DNA of 44,908 nt from Chitinophagales bacterium (lineage in GTDB: Bacteria; Bacteroidota; Bacteroidia; Chitinophagales; Chitinophagaceae). Shown here piece by piece: positions 1 through 8,215 of the stretch (position 1 is the stretch's first letter; each line of letters starts with the position of its first letter). The position numbers and the translations under genes were made by a program. Where the stretch lies: the NCBI GenBank assembly GCA_015655015.1, contig JAATFV010000188.1, forward strand, positions 1 through 44,908, in the 5' to 3' direction. The notes beneath the pieces were generated by a model. It had not been told where the DNA came from, did no database searches, and worked only from the letters and a program-made list of their open reading frames with translations.

Positions 1-38
1 ATGATCTGATACTCCAGATGGAGATGATCTGATGCTCC
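1..38. repeat. Short tandem repeat at window edge
   Basis: A 15-base word (ATGATCTGATACTCC at 1-15) recurs at 24-38 with one change, giving a 23-base period. The array may continue upstream of the window. The bases from 39 to 125 hold no ORF or promoter match that I can support. Confidence 0.5.
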
Positions 39-125
39 CTGGTACTGCGAGGAAGGCCTGGTCCGGTTGATCCGGCTGCCGGTAATCTGGTCCGTGATGG
101 GTTCCATTACTGATGTTTAATTTTT

Positions 126-1235
126 ATGCGAAAGATATTTCTGAATGGCCGCTCCCGGCCGGGCATTCAAACCTTTTTTTTTCTGTTAGGCATGACCTGT
201 TGCATGATGGTCCATGCCCAGGATACCCGGATCATCAAGCTCCGGCAGGAACGACTCGTTTGCAAACCCGTTAACTATCATGTCACTGCTGTAAAAGACG
301 AGCGGTCGGATACAACAACCATCGGCTCGGTCCGGGCCGGTATTTTCTCCAAAAAACAGGTAACGCTCAATCTGCCGGATGGCGCAGCCAGGGCGCTGGA
401 TGAATTTATAAAGGCCAACCTGGTGCAGGATGAACATACGACTCCCATTGTACTGCATATTTCCCAGCTGGAAGTGGCCGAGCAGACAGGAGGCCTGAAA
501 TCGGAGTCCGAGGTGCGGATGACGATCGTTTTTTATGCAGCGGGGCAAAAACTAATAGAATACAAGGGCAACAATACGATACAGGGAGGCGTGGATGCCT
601 CCCGTTATATCGAACAATTGATCCGGAAGGGCCTGGATAATATGCTGCAACAGTTCGATGCCTGGTATGGGGCGAATAAAGAGCAGGTGCAGGCAACCCT
701 GAGCGGACCTTCGATCCGGGTGGACGCTGAAATAAAAGCGGAAACAGGGGATACGGACAGGATCGCGTATTCTTTACTCCGCCCGCTCGTCCTGGATGAT
801 TTTGCCGGGAAGCCCGACGATCTTAGCCGGGCTGCAGCCATCACGTATAGCGGGCTGGATGTGAAATACAAGACCGAGACCCTCTACAGCCAGGTGAAAG
901 TCATGGTGACCATCGTACCTTACTTCGACAAGACCCGCTCCTGGTGCAGGGCAACCAGCCGCAATAAGAAAACCCTGCTGCACGAACAGCAGCATTTCAA
1001 CATAACCGCTATCAAGGCCTGCGAGCTGGTCACGGCGATAAAAAATTATTCCTTCACGCCGGCCGGATACATGAAAGAGCTGGAGCAGCTCTACCGGCAG
1101 AAAGAGAAAGAAATAGCACAATGGCAGGAACAGTATGACCAGGAGACCAGACATGGCCTGATCCAGGCCGCCCAGGATAAATGGGTTACCCTTGTACAGG
1201 ATAGTATCGGCGGGCAGCCTTGTTACCGGCAATAG
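126..1235 (+). CDS. Secreted DUF922-like putative zinc protease
   Basis: The 369-residue protein starts with a signal peptide (hydrophobic stretch about 16-30, cleavage near Ala31-Gln). The C-terminal third carries HEQQH at about 286-290, an HExxH zinc-protease signature, inside a context (LLHEQQHFNI, then a helical region ending in an ET-HG motif) that resembles the DUF922 family of predicted secreted Zn-dependent proteases. That assignment is from motif memory, not a search. The N-terminal 200 residues are not recognised. The start is the first ATG after a non-coding leader. The 3' end, including the stop codon, lies inside a 22-base direct duplication. No substrate can be named; an envelope or periplasmic location follows from the signal peptide. 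Confidence 0.7.
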   Translation: MRKIFLNGRSRPGIQTFFFLLGMTCCMMVHAQDTRIIKLRQERLVCKPVNYHVTAVKDERSDTTTIGSVRAGIFSKKQVTLNLPDGAARALDEFIKANLVQDEHTTPIVLHISQLEVAEQTGGLKSESEVRMTIVFYAAGQKLIEYKGNNTIQGGVDASRYIEQLIRKGLDNMLQQFDAWYGANKEQVQATLSGPSIRVDAEIKAETGDTDRIAYSLLRPLVLDDFAGKPDDLSRAAAITYSGLDVKYKTETLYSQVKVMVTIVPYFDKTRSWCRATSRNKKTLLHEQQHFNITAIKACELVTAIKNYSFTPAGYMKELEQLYRQKEKEIAQWQEQYDQETRHGLIQAAQDKWVTLVQDSIGGQPCYRQ

Positions 1236-1269
1236 GATGGTTCGGTTGCCTTGTTACCGGCAATAGGAT
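1217..1269. repeat. 22-bp direct repeat over a stop codon
   Basis: The 22 bases at 1217-1238 recur exactly at 1248-1269 (core TGTTACCGGCAATAGGAT), a 31-base period. The first copy encodes the last residues and stop of the upstream gene, so the second copy looks like a recent tandem duplication of that gene end. Confidence 0.85.
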
Positions 1270-1379
1270 CGGCCCGGGAGAGCAGGAAAGCCCCCCAGGT
1301 GAAAGGCGCGAAGCCTGTATGACGGATAGTACCGAAAGATTTGAAAATGGAGGCTTAAAATTCTACTTTAGCGATCTAA

Positions 1380-2042
1380 ATGATCCCTATGCGCACCCCG
1401 CTTCAAAAAGGAGAAAAGATCTTATTGGTTACTTACAGCAGCTGGACTTTGCTGGTGGTTCCCTTTCTCATCGCCCTGGCCGGCATCGTAGCTTCTTATT
1501 GCCTGGAAGTATATACACATGGATTCCTTTATCATTGGGGATGGATCATCGCCATTCTGGGCATTCTTTTTTCCCTGATAAAATATTATAGCTGGAAGGC
1601 GAATATCTGGGTAGTCACGAATTTCCGGGTGGTCGATGAGACGGGTTTGCTGAGCCATTATGCAAAAGAAAGTCCCCTGGACAAGATCAATAATGTCTCC
1701 TATGATCAGACGATAATGGGCCGTCTCTTCAATTATGGACATGTGGAGATCCAGACAGCAGCAGAAGTGGGCGCTACGGACTATTTCAATGTGAATCATC
1801 CCAAACGGCTGAAAGATACGATCACTGCCGCTCAGTCGGCTTATAAAGACCTGCAGTTCAGCAACCAGGCCCTGCAGATGGCTGCAGCGATGAACCACAA
1901 TGCCCGCGGGACTGTCGCTACAGCGGGCCCCGGCGCACCGGCTATAGCCATTGAATTGGAAAAGCTGTTTGAATTAAAGCAGAAGGGCGCCTTGTCGGAA
2001 GAGGAATATAACAAGGCGAAGAGCAGGCTGCTGAATCATTGA
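1380..2042 (+). CDS. Membrane PH-domain protein with SHOCT tail
   Basis: 220 residues. Two membrane segments (about 18-42 and 50-66) are followed by a bacterial PH-like domain of the YdbS type (about 75-150, with the typical 'VVTNFRVVDETGLLSH...I..V' strand pattern). The last 30 residues (ELEKLFELKQKGALSEEEY) match a SHOCT motif, often found at the C-terminus of membrane or oligomerising proteins. An in-frame TAA sits directly before the ATG at 1380, so the start cannot be further upstream; an ATG four codons in is an alternative. It follows the DUF922-like gene by about 145 bases. Function unknown; probably a membrane scaffold or stress-related protein, which is inference from the family. 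Confidence 0.8.
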   Translation: MIPMRTPLQKGEKILLVTYSSWTLLVVPFLIALAGIVASYCLEVYTHGFLYHWGWIIAILGILFSLIKYYSWKANIWVVTNFRVVDETGLLSHYAKESPLDKINNVSYDQTIMGRLFNYGHVEIQTAAEVGATDYFNVNHPKRLKDTITAAQSAYKDLQFSNQALQMAAAMNHNARGTVATAGPGAPAIAIELEKLFELKQKGALSEEEYNKAKSRLLNH

Positions 2043-2110
2043 CCGGAAGGTTATTTTGAATGTTGAATTAGCAGAACGATCCTGACCAGGGAATTTAAAA
2101 TAGATCTGCA

Positions 2111-3163
2111 TTATTGATCCCCCGTCTTCTTTGGAGGAGTCTTCGCCTTGGCTTTCTTTTGAGCATTCTTTCCCGCTTCCACGTTCTTCTCAGATTGTTC
2201 TATTAGCTTTTGCTCGTTGGCGCCGCCATTCTCATCCAGCATTTTTTCTTCCATGGGGAAACCACCGTCTTTCAGCTTGAAGTCGAAGATCTTTTTCTCT
2301 ACGTGCACCCAATAGCCATCCTTCCATTTAAAGCCTTCGAAGTCGCCATCGGGGATATAACTGTCTTTTCGCAGGGGCTCATCTCCTTCAGGGACCAGGT
2401 GATCGAAAAGCACCATGTCCAGTTCAGGATCGTAATTAAAACGGGTAGCAGCTTCTTTTTTATATTCTATGTTGAAACGATACTGGTTAGGCTTACGGAC
2501 AGAATCTTCCTGGAAAGAGAAATAAGGACCGCCGAAAGCCGGCTCTCCCTGTGGAGTGAAGGTGAGCACCTCCATCCATTTTTTATTACTGCTGAGACTG
2601 AAGTCGTCAAAACCCAGCAGGGTGTAATATTTCTGGCCGTTGAAGGTCTTTTCGATGATGCGGTAATAAATCGCGCCAATCCAGTTCTTTCTATTTCTTA
2701 CCGAATCCAGGGGCCGGTCGGTGAACATGGATACATCAAATAAAGGGAAGAGCTTTAAGGAACCATCCGGCTGGTTCATCTGGATAGCGCCTTCCTGTAA
2801 ATAGAGATAGTTGTCTTTTTTATATTGCCAGGTAAAGATCCGGAAACTGCTGTCCGGCGCATAGAGACGGGAAATGGTCTGCAGGGAGTCGAAGGGAATA
2901 AAAAAAGAGTTCTTTACTTTCAATGCCCTTACCAGGGAGCGGATGAACTGGCTGTCTGAACGCAGTCTGTCTGCCGGGTCTTCCGCATTGATAAGAGAGT
3001 CTGCAAAGCGTTTCAGGGAATCTTCCCGTTTGCGAAAATCCCTTTTTTCAGCTGTGCTGAAGACGGGTTTAGACGACAGAACGGTCCGTTGAGCCGTAGC
3101 CTGCTTTGTCCAACCCAGCAGGGAAACGATGACAATAAAGAAAAAAAGATATTTATAGCGCAT
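2111..3163 (-). CDS. Secreted protein of unknown function
   Basis: About 350 residues from the preferred start. An ATG ten codons upstream (3193) is open, but the one at 3163 puts a clean signal peptide (MRYKYLFFFIVIVSLLGW, then ...ATA-Q) at the N-terminus, so it is chosen. The mature protein is mixed alpha/beta with many aromatic residues (a YYRIIEKTFNGQKYYTLLG stretch mid-protein) and ends in a long Lys/Ala-rich tail. No catalytic motif or known domain was recognised. It is the last gene of the minus-strand run and converges on the PH-domain gene with 68 bases between them. Envelope localisation is inferred from the signal peptide only. Confidence 0.75.
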   Translation of the reverse strand: MRYKYLFFFIVIVSLLGWTKQATAQRTVLSSKPVFSTAEKRDFRKREDSLKRFADSLINAEDPADRLRSDSQFIRSLVRALKVKNSFFIPFDSLQTISRLYAPDSSFRIFTWQYKKDNYLYLQEGAIQMNQPDGSLKLFPLFDVSMFTDRPLDSVRNRKNWIGAIYYRIIEKTFNGQKYYTLLGFDDFSLSSNKKWMEVLTFTPQGEPAFGGPYFSFQEDSVRKPNQYRFNIEYKKEAATRFNYDPELDMVLFDHLVPEGDEPLRKDSYIPDGDFEGFKWKDGYWVHVEKKIFDFKLKDGGFPMEEKMLDENGGANEQKLIEQSEKNVEAGKNAQKKAKAKTPPKKTGDQ

Positions 3164-3223
3164 GGTGTTTCTTAATTCAATTAATAAGCACATGACGCAA
3201 CCTTCGTTTTACCCGGTTGGGCC

Positions 3224-3240
3224 GCGGACCCCTGGTCCGC
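3224..3240. repeat. Inverted repeat downstream of HAD gene
   Basis: GCGGACC, a CCT loop, then GGTCCGC: a perfect 7-bp stem about 30 bases after the HAD phosphatase stop (minus strand). There is no following T-run, so an intrinsic terminator is not supported; it could be a 3'-end stabilising hairpin. Confidence 0.5.
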
Positions 3241-3269
3241 TTGGCTAACGGCAAAGTTGCCGTAAAATT

Positions 3270-3845
3270 TTATGCCAATTGCAAAGCTTTTGCAAAATCG
3301 TACAGGGAATTGAAAACCATATCGATAGAAGGATGAGGAACCGTCTGTCCCGGGTTGGTTGTCCGGAGAAAGACCGTAAACATGCCGGCATTCTTTCCGA
3401 ATTCCATATCGCTGATATTATTCCCCACCATCACCGAGCGGGAGAGATCAATAGCCGGATGATCTTTTTGGGCCCGGAAGGCCATACCGGGATTGGGCTT
3501 CCGGTCGGGGTGATCGTCCTGCAGAGAGTCGCTGTGATAGATGTGATCGATCCGCCCGCCGGCCAATACTATTTCATCTATCATTTTTGTATGGATATCG
3601 TGCAGGTCTTCCGTCGTCATCATTCCTTTGCCGATCCCCCGCTGATTCGTCACTACCAGGATATGACCGAATTTTGCGGCCAGGATCCGGATTGCATCCT
3701 TTGTATCTTCATAGAAGCGAAATTCATCGTAATGAAATACGTAACTCTGGTCTTTTTCGTGATTGATGACGCCGTCCCTGTCGAGGAACAAGCTCCAGTC
3801 TTTGGTGATTTCCTGCAGGTTGAACATATCTTTTGTTGATTTCAT
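3270..3845 (-). CDS. HAD-IIIA family phosphatase, GmhB-like
   Basis: 191 residues from the ATG at 3845 (an ATG 28 codons upstream is open but adds a Gln/Asn-rich tail outside the family fold). HAD motif I is LFLDRDGVIN, motif II VVTNQRGIGKG, motif III the Lys of RKPNPGM, and motif IV VGNNISDMEFGKNAG. This layout is that of the heptose-bisphosphate / histidinol-phosphate phosphatase group. The Cys residues that hold zinc in canonical GmhB are absent: the equivalent loop reads IYHSDSLQDDHPDRKPNPG. It sits downstream of two glycosyltransferase genes, so a sugar-phosphate substrate for envelope glycan synthesis is plausible, but the exact substrate is not determined. Confidence 0.85.
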   Translation of the reverse strand: MKSTKDMFNLQEITKDWSLFLDRDGVINHEKDQSYVFHYDEFRFYEDTKDAIRILAAKFGHILVVTNQRGIGKGMMTTEDLHDIHTKMIDEIVLAGGRIDHIYHSDSLQDDHPDRKPNPGMAFRAQKDHPAIDLSRSVMVGNNISDMEFGKNAGMFTVFLRTTNPGQTVPHPSIDMVFNSLYDFAKALQLA

Positions 3846-4006
3846 TTCGGTCTTCGGTTGCTGCTGATTTGCGGCCGGTATGCCTGTTTTTCCACGGTTC
3901 TTTTGGGCCATGCCCGCTTGATTGCCCATTAGTCAAAAGATCGCTCTTATCAGAAGGATCGCTGATTTGTTTGTCCATTTGTCCGATTCTCCCTCCCTGT
4001 TTAATT

Positions 4007-5242
4007 TCACGTCCTGCTTAATTCCAGGATCGTATCCACCAGCCGGCTCCAGGAATATTTTTCTTTTTCCCGGCGCAGGTTGTCTATAAAATACCCCCCT
4101 CCCAGCTGGAAGAACCGGAGTATGGCATCCGCCAGGGCCACGGGGGTCGGCTCCGCTACCAATCCGACTTTTTCATGGGGCACCAGCGCCGGAAGTCCCC
4201 CCACATTGGATACGATCATCGGCTTTTCAAAATGATAGGCGAGGGGAGTAACGCCGCTTTGGGTGGCATTACGATAAGGTTGCACGACCGCATCCGCTGC
4301 GCAGAGATAATATTTCACTTCGCTGTCCGGGATAAAATCCGTTCGGAGGATCAGCAGGTCCGCGATGCCCAACCGGTCGATCTGTTCCCGGTAGGCTGCC
4401 GCCTCTTCGTAAAACTCACCGGCTACCAGCAGTTTAATGCCGGCCGCCCGGATCCGCTTGTCCGCCATGGCTTCCAGCAAAATGTCGAGCCCTTTGTATT
4501 TGCGGATGAAGCCGAAGAAGAGGATGATCTTGTCAGTGTCGTTGATGGTTGGCGGAGTGCCGGGCGAGGGGCCGCTTGGCAGGTTGACCGGGGATTGTCC
4601 GGTTGTTGTCGGATTGCCGGCCATTGCCGATAGTCCGGCAGGGGAATGCATCCGTAAATATCCCCGGGCGACCTCCCGCGAGATCGGCTCCCCGAAATTG
4701 TCATATAAGGGATGTGTTACCTGCCGGGCGGGCCGGGTCTTTTGGAATAACCGGAGGTCGCTCATTACTTTTTCGCTCATGGTAATGAAGGCATCACAGC
4801 TTTTCAGGAAATAACGGGTAAAGGGGACATCTCCGGGACGCCGTTCATGCGGCAGTACGTTGTCTGTGATGGCAATGATCCGGGTAAACCTGTTGCGGCG
4901 CACCCTGCGCAGGATAGTGCCCAGGGCAGGTCCCATAAAGGGCAGCCAGTACCGGACTACGATGAGTTCCGGCCGCAGCCTGCGTAATTCTTCCCCGACG
5001 TTATACCAGTTCAAAGGATTCACCGAGTTGATCCTGGAGTGGATTGTCAGCCCGGCAGGAGGCGGCTCGGTAGTATATTGGGTAGTTCCGGGGAAGAGGA
5101 AAGAAGGATATTGCAGCGAAAAAGAATAGATAGGACAATCATATCCTTCCCGGATGAATTCGGTGGCGAGCCGCTGATCGAAAGTCGCTAATCCGCCCCG
5201 CAAAGGGTGGGCGGGCCCGATGATAATGACAGATCCTTTCAT
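4007..5242 (-). CDS. GT4-type glycosyltransferase with Pro/Gly insert
   Basis: 411 residues from the ATG at 5242 (MKGSVIIIGPAHPLRGG), chosen over an open ATG 13 codons upstream because that extension is encoded by sequence abutting a hairpin. Two Rossmann-like halves are visible: an N-terminal acceptor half starting with the GGLATFDQRLATEF loop, and a C-terminal nucleotide-sugar half with LFFGFIRKYKGLDILLEA and the E/G-rich SGVTPLAYHFEKPMIVSNVGG motif. Between them (about residues 200-238 of this start) lies a Pro/Gly/Ser/Thr-rich stretch of some 36 residues that interrupts the usual short link. It probably acts on lipid-linked or cell-surface glycans at the cytoplasmic face. Neighbours: GT2 upstream, HAD phosphatase downstream. 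Confidence 0.88.
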   Translation of the reverse strand: MKGSVIIIGPAHPLRGGLATFDQRLATEFIREGYDCPIYSFSLQYPSFLFPGTTQYTTEPPPAGLTIHSRINSVNPLNWYNVGEELRRLRPELIVVRYWLPFMGPALGTILRRVRRNRFTRIIAITDNVLPHERRPGDVPFTRYFLKSCDAFITMSEKVMSDLRLFQKTRPARQVTHPLYDNFGEPISREVARGYLRMHSPAGLSAMAGNPTTTGQSPVNLPSGPSPGTPPTINDTDKIILFFGFIRKYKGLDILLEAMADKRIRAAGIKLLVAGEFYEEAAAYREQIDRLGIADLLILRTDFIPDSEVKYYLCAADAVVQPYRNATQSGVTPLAYHFEKPMIVSNVGGLPALVPHEKVGLVAEPTPVALADAILRFFQLGGGYFIDNLRREKEKYSWSRLVDTILELSRT

Positions 5243-5264
5243 GTTGTTGTTTAACTTTCCGTTG

Positions 5265-5296
5265 GGTAGCTCGTCTCCCACAGGAGACGGGCTACC
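5265..5296. repeat. Strong hairpin between GT2 and GT4 genes
   Basis: GGTAGCTCGTCTCC (5265-5278), loop CACA, then GGAGACGGGCTACC (5283-5296): a 14-bp stem with a single G-U pair. It lies in the 63-base gap between the two genes in a co-directional run. No T-run follows on either strand, so it is more likely an mRNA-processing or stability element, or a small repeat, than a terminator. Confidence 0.8.
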
Positions 5297-5305
5297 TGGT
5301 TTATT

Positions 5306-6301
5306 TTAAAGGAACCTGTTTGTTTCGGCAGGACTCAGGGCCTGGGACGCAGGTTGCGAAAAGCCAAGCCTGTCCTCGATCAGGTAAAAATTTCGCCCCG
5401 GAGAATTGCGGGAAAGCAGCTCCGCCACAAAGCCGGTAAGGAACAGCTGGCTTCCGACCACCATGGAGGTCAGGGCGATATAAAAGAACGGTTTGTTCGT
5501 CAGCGTGAACGATGACATGTTATTGAATTTGGAGACCATCAGGTAGATGCTTTCCACGAACCCGGTAAGAAAACAGACCACCCCCAGCGGCCCGAAAAAA
5601 TGCATGGGCCGTTTGCCATACTTTCCGACGAACATGATCGAGGCCAGGTCCAGCAACCCTTTCAGGCCCCGGCCCAGCCCGCCGAATTTGGTAAAGCCAT
5701 ATTTGCGGGCCCGGTGCTGCACTACTTTCTCGCCGATCCGCCTGAAGCCGGCCCATTTTGCGATCACAGGGATATAACGATGCATCTCCCCGTACACTTC
5801 AATGCTTTTTACTACCTTATAACGATAAGCTTTCAGACCGCAATTGAAGTCATGCAAAGGTATCCTGGTCACCCGGGCAGCGATCCCATTGAAAAGTTTG
5901 GAAGGAAGGGTCTTGGAGATAGGGTCATGGCGCAATTTTTTCCATCCGCTCACCATGTCGTAATTATTTTCCAGGATCATACGACGCAGTTCCGGGATCT
6001 CATCCGGGCTGTCCTGCATATCTGCATCCATGGTGATGACCACTTCTCCCGTGGCTGCCTTGAAACCTTCATTCAGCGCAGCCGATTTGCCATAATTACG
6101 CTGGAATTTAATGCCCTTGATCATGGGATTGGACAGACGCAGGGATTCTATCACCGACCACGAGTTATCTGTGCTCCCGTCATCCACCAGGATGATCTCG
6201 CAGGAAAATTGATTTTCATTTACCACGCGTTCGATCCAGCTGCATAATTCCGGCAGGGACTCATCTTCATTAAATACAGGTATGACGATCGAAATATCCA
6301 T
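5306..6301 (-). CDS. Family 2 glycosyltransferase, DPM1/ArnC-like
   Basis: 331 residues. The N-terminal GT-A catalytic domain (about 1-225) shows VIPVFNEDESL, the nucleotide-binding LVDDGSTDNS and the metal-binding MDADMQDSPDE motifs. Two C-terminal membrane segments follow (about 233-255 and 270-292). This is the architecture of transferases that move a sugar from a nucleotide donor onto a polyprenyl phosphate in the inner membrane. It starts 20 bases after the DUF4199 gene stop, so co-transcription is likely. The acceptor and sugar cannot be read from the sequence. The last 40 residues are a soluble tail. Confidence 0.92.
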   Translation of the reverse strand: MDISIVIPVFNEDESLPELCSWIERVVNENQFSCEIILVDDGSTDNSWSVIESLRLSNPMIKGIKFQRNYGKSAALNEGFKAATGEVVITMDADMQDSPDEIPELRRMILENNYDMVSGWKKLRHDPISKTLPSKLFNGIAARVTRIPLHDFNCGLKAYRYKVVKSIEVYGEMHRYIPVIAKWAGFRRIGEKVVQHRARKYGFTKFGGLGRGLKGLLDLASIMFVGKYGKRPMHFFGPLGVVCFLTGFVESIYLMVSKFNNMSSFTLTNKPFFYIALTSMVVGSQLFLTGFVAELLSRNSPGRNFYLIEDRLGFSQPASQALSPAETNRFL

Positions 6302-6321
6302 GTCTTGATTTTAAGAGCCGG

Positions 6322-6876
6322 CTAAAAGGCAGCATCGCTGAATTCCACTTTCTTCTTTTTCACGATCGCTGCGATCACCAGGGCAATGATAAAATGAACG
6401 ATACAGCTGAAGGCAAAACCCATTGACATTTCCCTCAGGGAGTAATGATCCCGGGTACGTTCATCCGTAATGGCCTGGTCGATCTTTTCGGAAGGAATGC
6501 CAAACCGGGTATAGACCTCCTGCATTTTCTTAATGACCTCGACCTTCAGCACTTCTTTAAAGTGCGTGTCGATCACGTTCAGCAACAGCCAGGTGAAAAG
6601 GGTCTGGGCTATCAATGCGATGACAAAGACCGTGAAACATACTTTGAGCGCCTCCATAAATTCCAGGTACCCGCCGCCCGCTTTCTTTTGCGCCAGTGCC
6701 GCTGCAACTGCCAGCCCTATCATAATGACATACCCCAGGTAGGCGACGCCTCCGATGAACGATTGCACTCCTGACACGTACAGCAGCGTGGTGAAAAGGA
6801 TCATGACAAGTCCCGTGATCAGCCCATAGTTCCTCGCGATCGGTCTCTTTTCAGGTGCTGTAGTAGTTGTCTCCAT
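6322..6876 (-). CDS. DUF4199 membrane protein
   Basis: 184 residues with four predicted membrane segments (about 19-36, 42-60, 78-101 and 150-170) and a charged loop of about 45 residues between segments 3 and 4. The pattern, including the G-G-G-Y-L-E-F-x-E-A-L-K motif after the second segment, matches the DUF4199 family seen widely in Bacteroidota next to GT2 glycosyltransferase genes. Function unknown. Spacing is 20 bases to the gene on each side, consistent with an operon running from the dihydroorotase-like gene to the GT2 gene. Confidence 0.88.
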   Translation of the reverse strand: METTTTAPEKRPIARNYGLITGLVMILFTTLLYVSGVQSFIGGVAYLGYVIMIGLAVAAALAQKKAGGGYLEFMEALKVCFTVFVIALIAQTLFTWLLLNVIDTHFKEVLKVEVIKKMQEVYTRFGIPSEKIDQAITDERTRDHYSLREMSMGFAFSCIVHFIIALVIAAIVKKKKVEFSDAAF

Positions 6877-6896
6877 GGCAAAATATATACCGGCTC

Positions 6897-8174
6897 TTAC
6901 TGACCGGCCGTATTATTCAAAACTAATTTCTCTCCGTTGAGGATCCCTATTACCTGTCCTTTCAATTCTTTGCCGATGAAAGGGCTGTTCTTCGACTTGG
7001 AGCGGGTCGTGCCTTTCTCCAGGGTAGTTGTACCGGCCGGATCGAATAAGCTGAGGGTACAGGACTGCCCTTCCATGATGGAGGGGCGTTCCATCCCGAA
7101 GAGTTTCCTCGGCTGATCGCTCAGCAGCTCTACGGTCCTTTCCGGGCTTAATCCGGGCAGGATGGTCCGGGTAACTGCATAGGCCGTCTCCAGTCCCGTC
7201 ATTCCGGAGCGGGCATATTCAAACTCCACCACCTTGCTATCGTATTCATGGGGCAGATGATGGGAGGCGATACAATCGACGGTCCCATCCAGCACTCCTG
7301 CCCGTAAGCTCTTTACAGAAGCCTCGTCCCGGAGGGGAGGGAAGACTTTCAGATTGGTATCATAGTCTATAAGGTCCGCGTCCGTGAAGAACAGATGGTA
7401 AGGCGTCACGGAGCAGCTGACCTGCAGTCCGGAATCCTTAGCCCGCCGGATATAATCCAGGGAACGTGGAGAGCTGACACCGGTGAAATGGATCCTGGAA
7501 TCCGTGTACCGGGCCAGCTTGATATCCCGGGCAATGATCAGCTCTTCGGCCATCATGGGTTTGCCGGGCAGGCCCAGCCGGGTGGAAATAATTCCTTCAT
7601 TCATCAATCCATTCGACCCCACCGTCTTGTCATCGGGCACCTGGATGATGACCCCGTTAAAGGCTTTTACATACTGGAGGCCTTTTAACAGGAGGCCCGC
7701 CGACTGTACCGGGCTGGTGCCATCACTGAAGGCAATAGCCCCGCTATGGCGCATATCGTACATCTCGGCCAGGTCTTTCCCTTCCAGGGCCCGGGTCATG
7801 GCGCCAATGGGCCATATATTCACGGGTAAGGTCCGGGATTTCTGACGAATGTATTCTACCTGGGATTTTGTGTCGGTGACGGGCCGGGTGTTGGGGATGA
7901 CGAACACATCTGTATATCCGCCGGCTGCTGCGGAAAGGGCCCCGGTCTCCAGGGTCTCCTTATGTTCGTATCCCGGATCGCAAAAATGGGAGAAAATATC
8001 CACCCATCCCGGAGATACATGTAATCCCGGATGTCTGATCACCTTGTCGGCAGCGGCAGGGAGTTCGGTACCGATAGCAGTGATCCTGCCATCTTCCATT
8101 AATATATCCCTGATCGTTCCGTTATGAGGTGACTGGCGGTCAATAATACAAGCCTGCTGTATGAGAATCTTCAT
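6897..8174 (-). CDS. Dihydroorotase-like protein, probably non-catalytic
   Basis: 425 residues, amidohydrolase fold, homologous in order of motifs to class I dihydroorotase. The start is the ATG at 8174; a TTG two codons upstream is not needed. Metal-site motifs are degenerate: the usual D-x-H-x-H reads DIFSHF (first His is Phe61, second His63 kept), the carboxylated-Lys/His-Glu-Asp region reads IQVPDDKT, the HVS motif reads TGVSS, and the catalytic Asp of the ATDHAPH-type motif is replaced (ASHHLPHE). Substrate-side sequences such as the MNEG motif remain. This resembles the catalytically dead PyrC' partners that some bacteria use with aspartate transcarbamoylase, and I recall similar degenerate paralogues in other Bacteroidota. 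A structural or regulatory role is inference. Confidence 0.85.
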   Translation of the reverse strand: MKILIQQACIIDRQSPHNGTIRDILMEDGRITAIGTELPAAADKVIRHPGLHVSPGWVDIFSHFCDPGYEHKETLETGALSAAAGGYTDVFVIPNTRPVTDTKSQVEYIRQKSRTLPVNIWPIGAMTRALEGKDLAEMYDMRHSGAIAFSDGTSPVQSAGLLLKGLQYVKAFNGVIIQVPDDKTVGSNGLMNEGIISTRLGLPGKPMMAEELIIARDIKLARYTDSRIHFTGVSSPRSLDYIRRAKDSGLQVSCSVTPYHLFFTDADLIDYDTNLKVFPPLRDEASVKSLRAGVLDGTVDCIASHHLPHEYDSKVVEFEYARSGMTGLETAYAVTRTILPGLSPERTVELLSDQPRKLFGMERPSIMEGQSCTLSLFDPAGTTTLEKGTTRSKSKNSPFIGKELKGQVIGILNGEKLVLNNTAGQ

Positions 8175-8215
8175 TACCAAAGAATTGCGCGAAGATAATG
8201 TATTCCCTCCTGTTT

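Noticed and set aside
1220..1591. Plus-strand ORF of 123 codons
   Set aside because: It overlaps the PH-domain gene in another frame and has no recognisable content.
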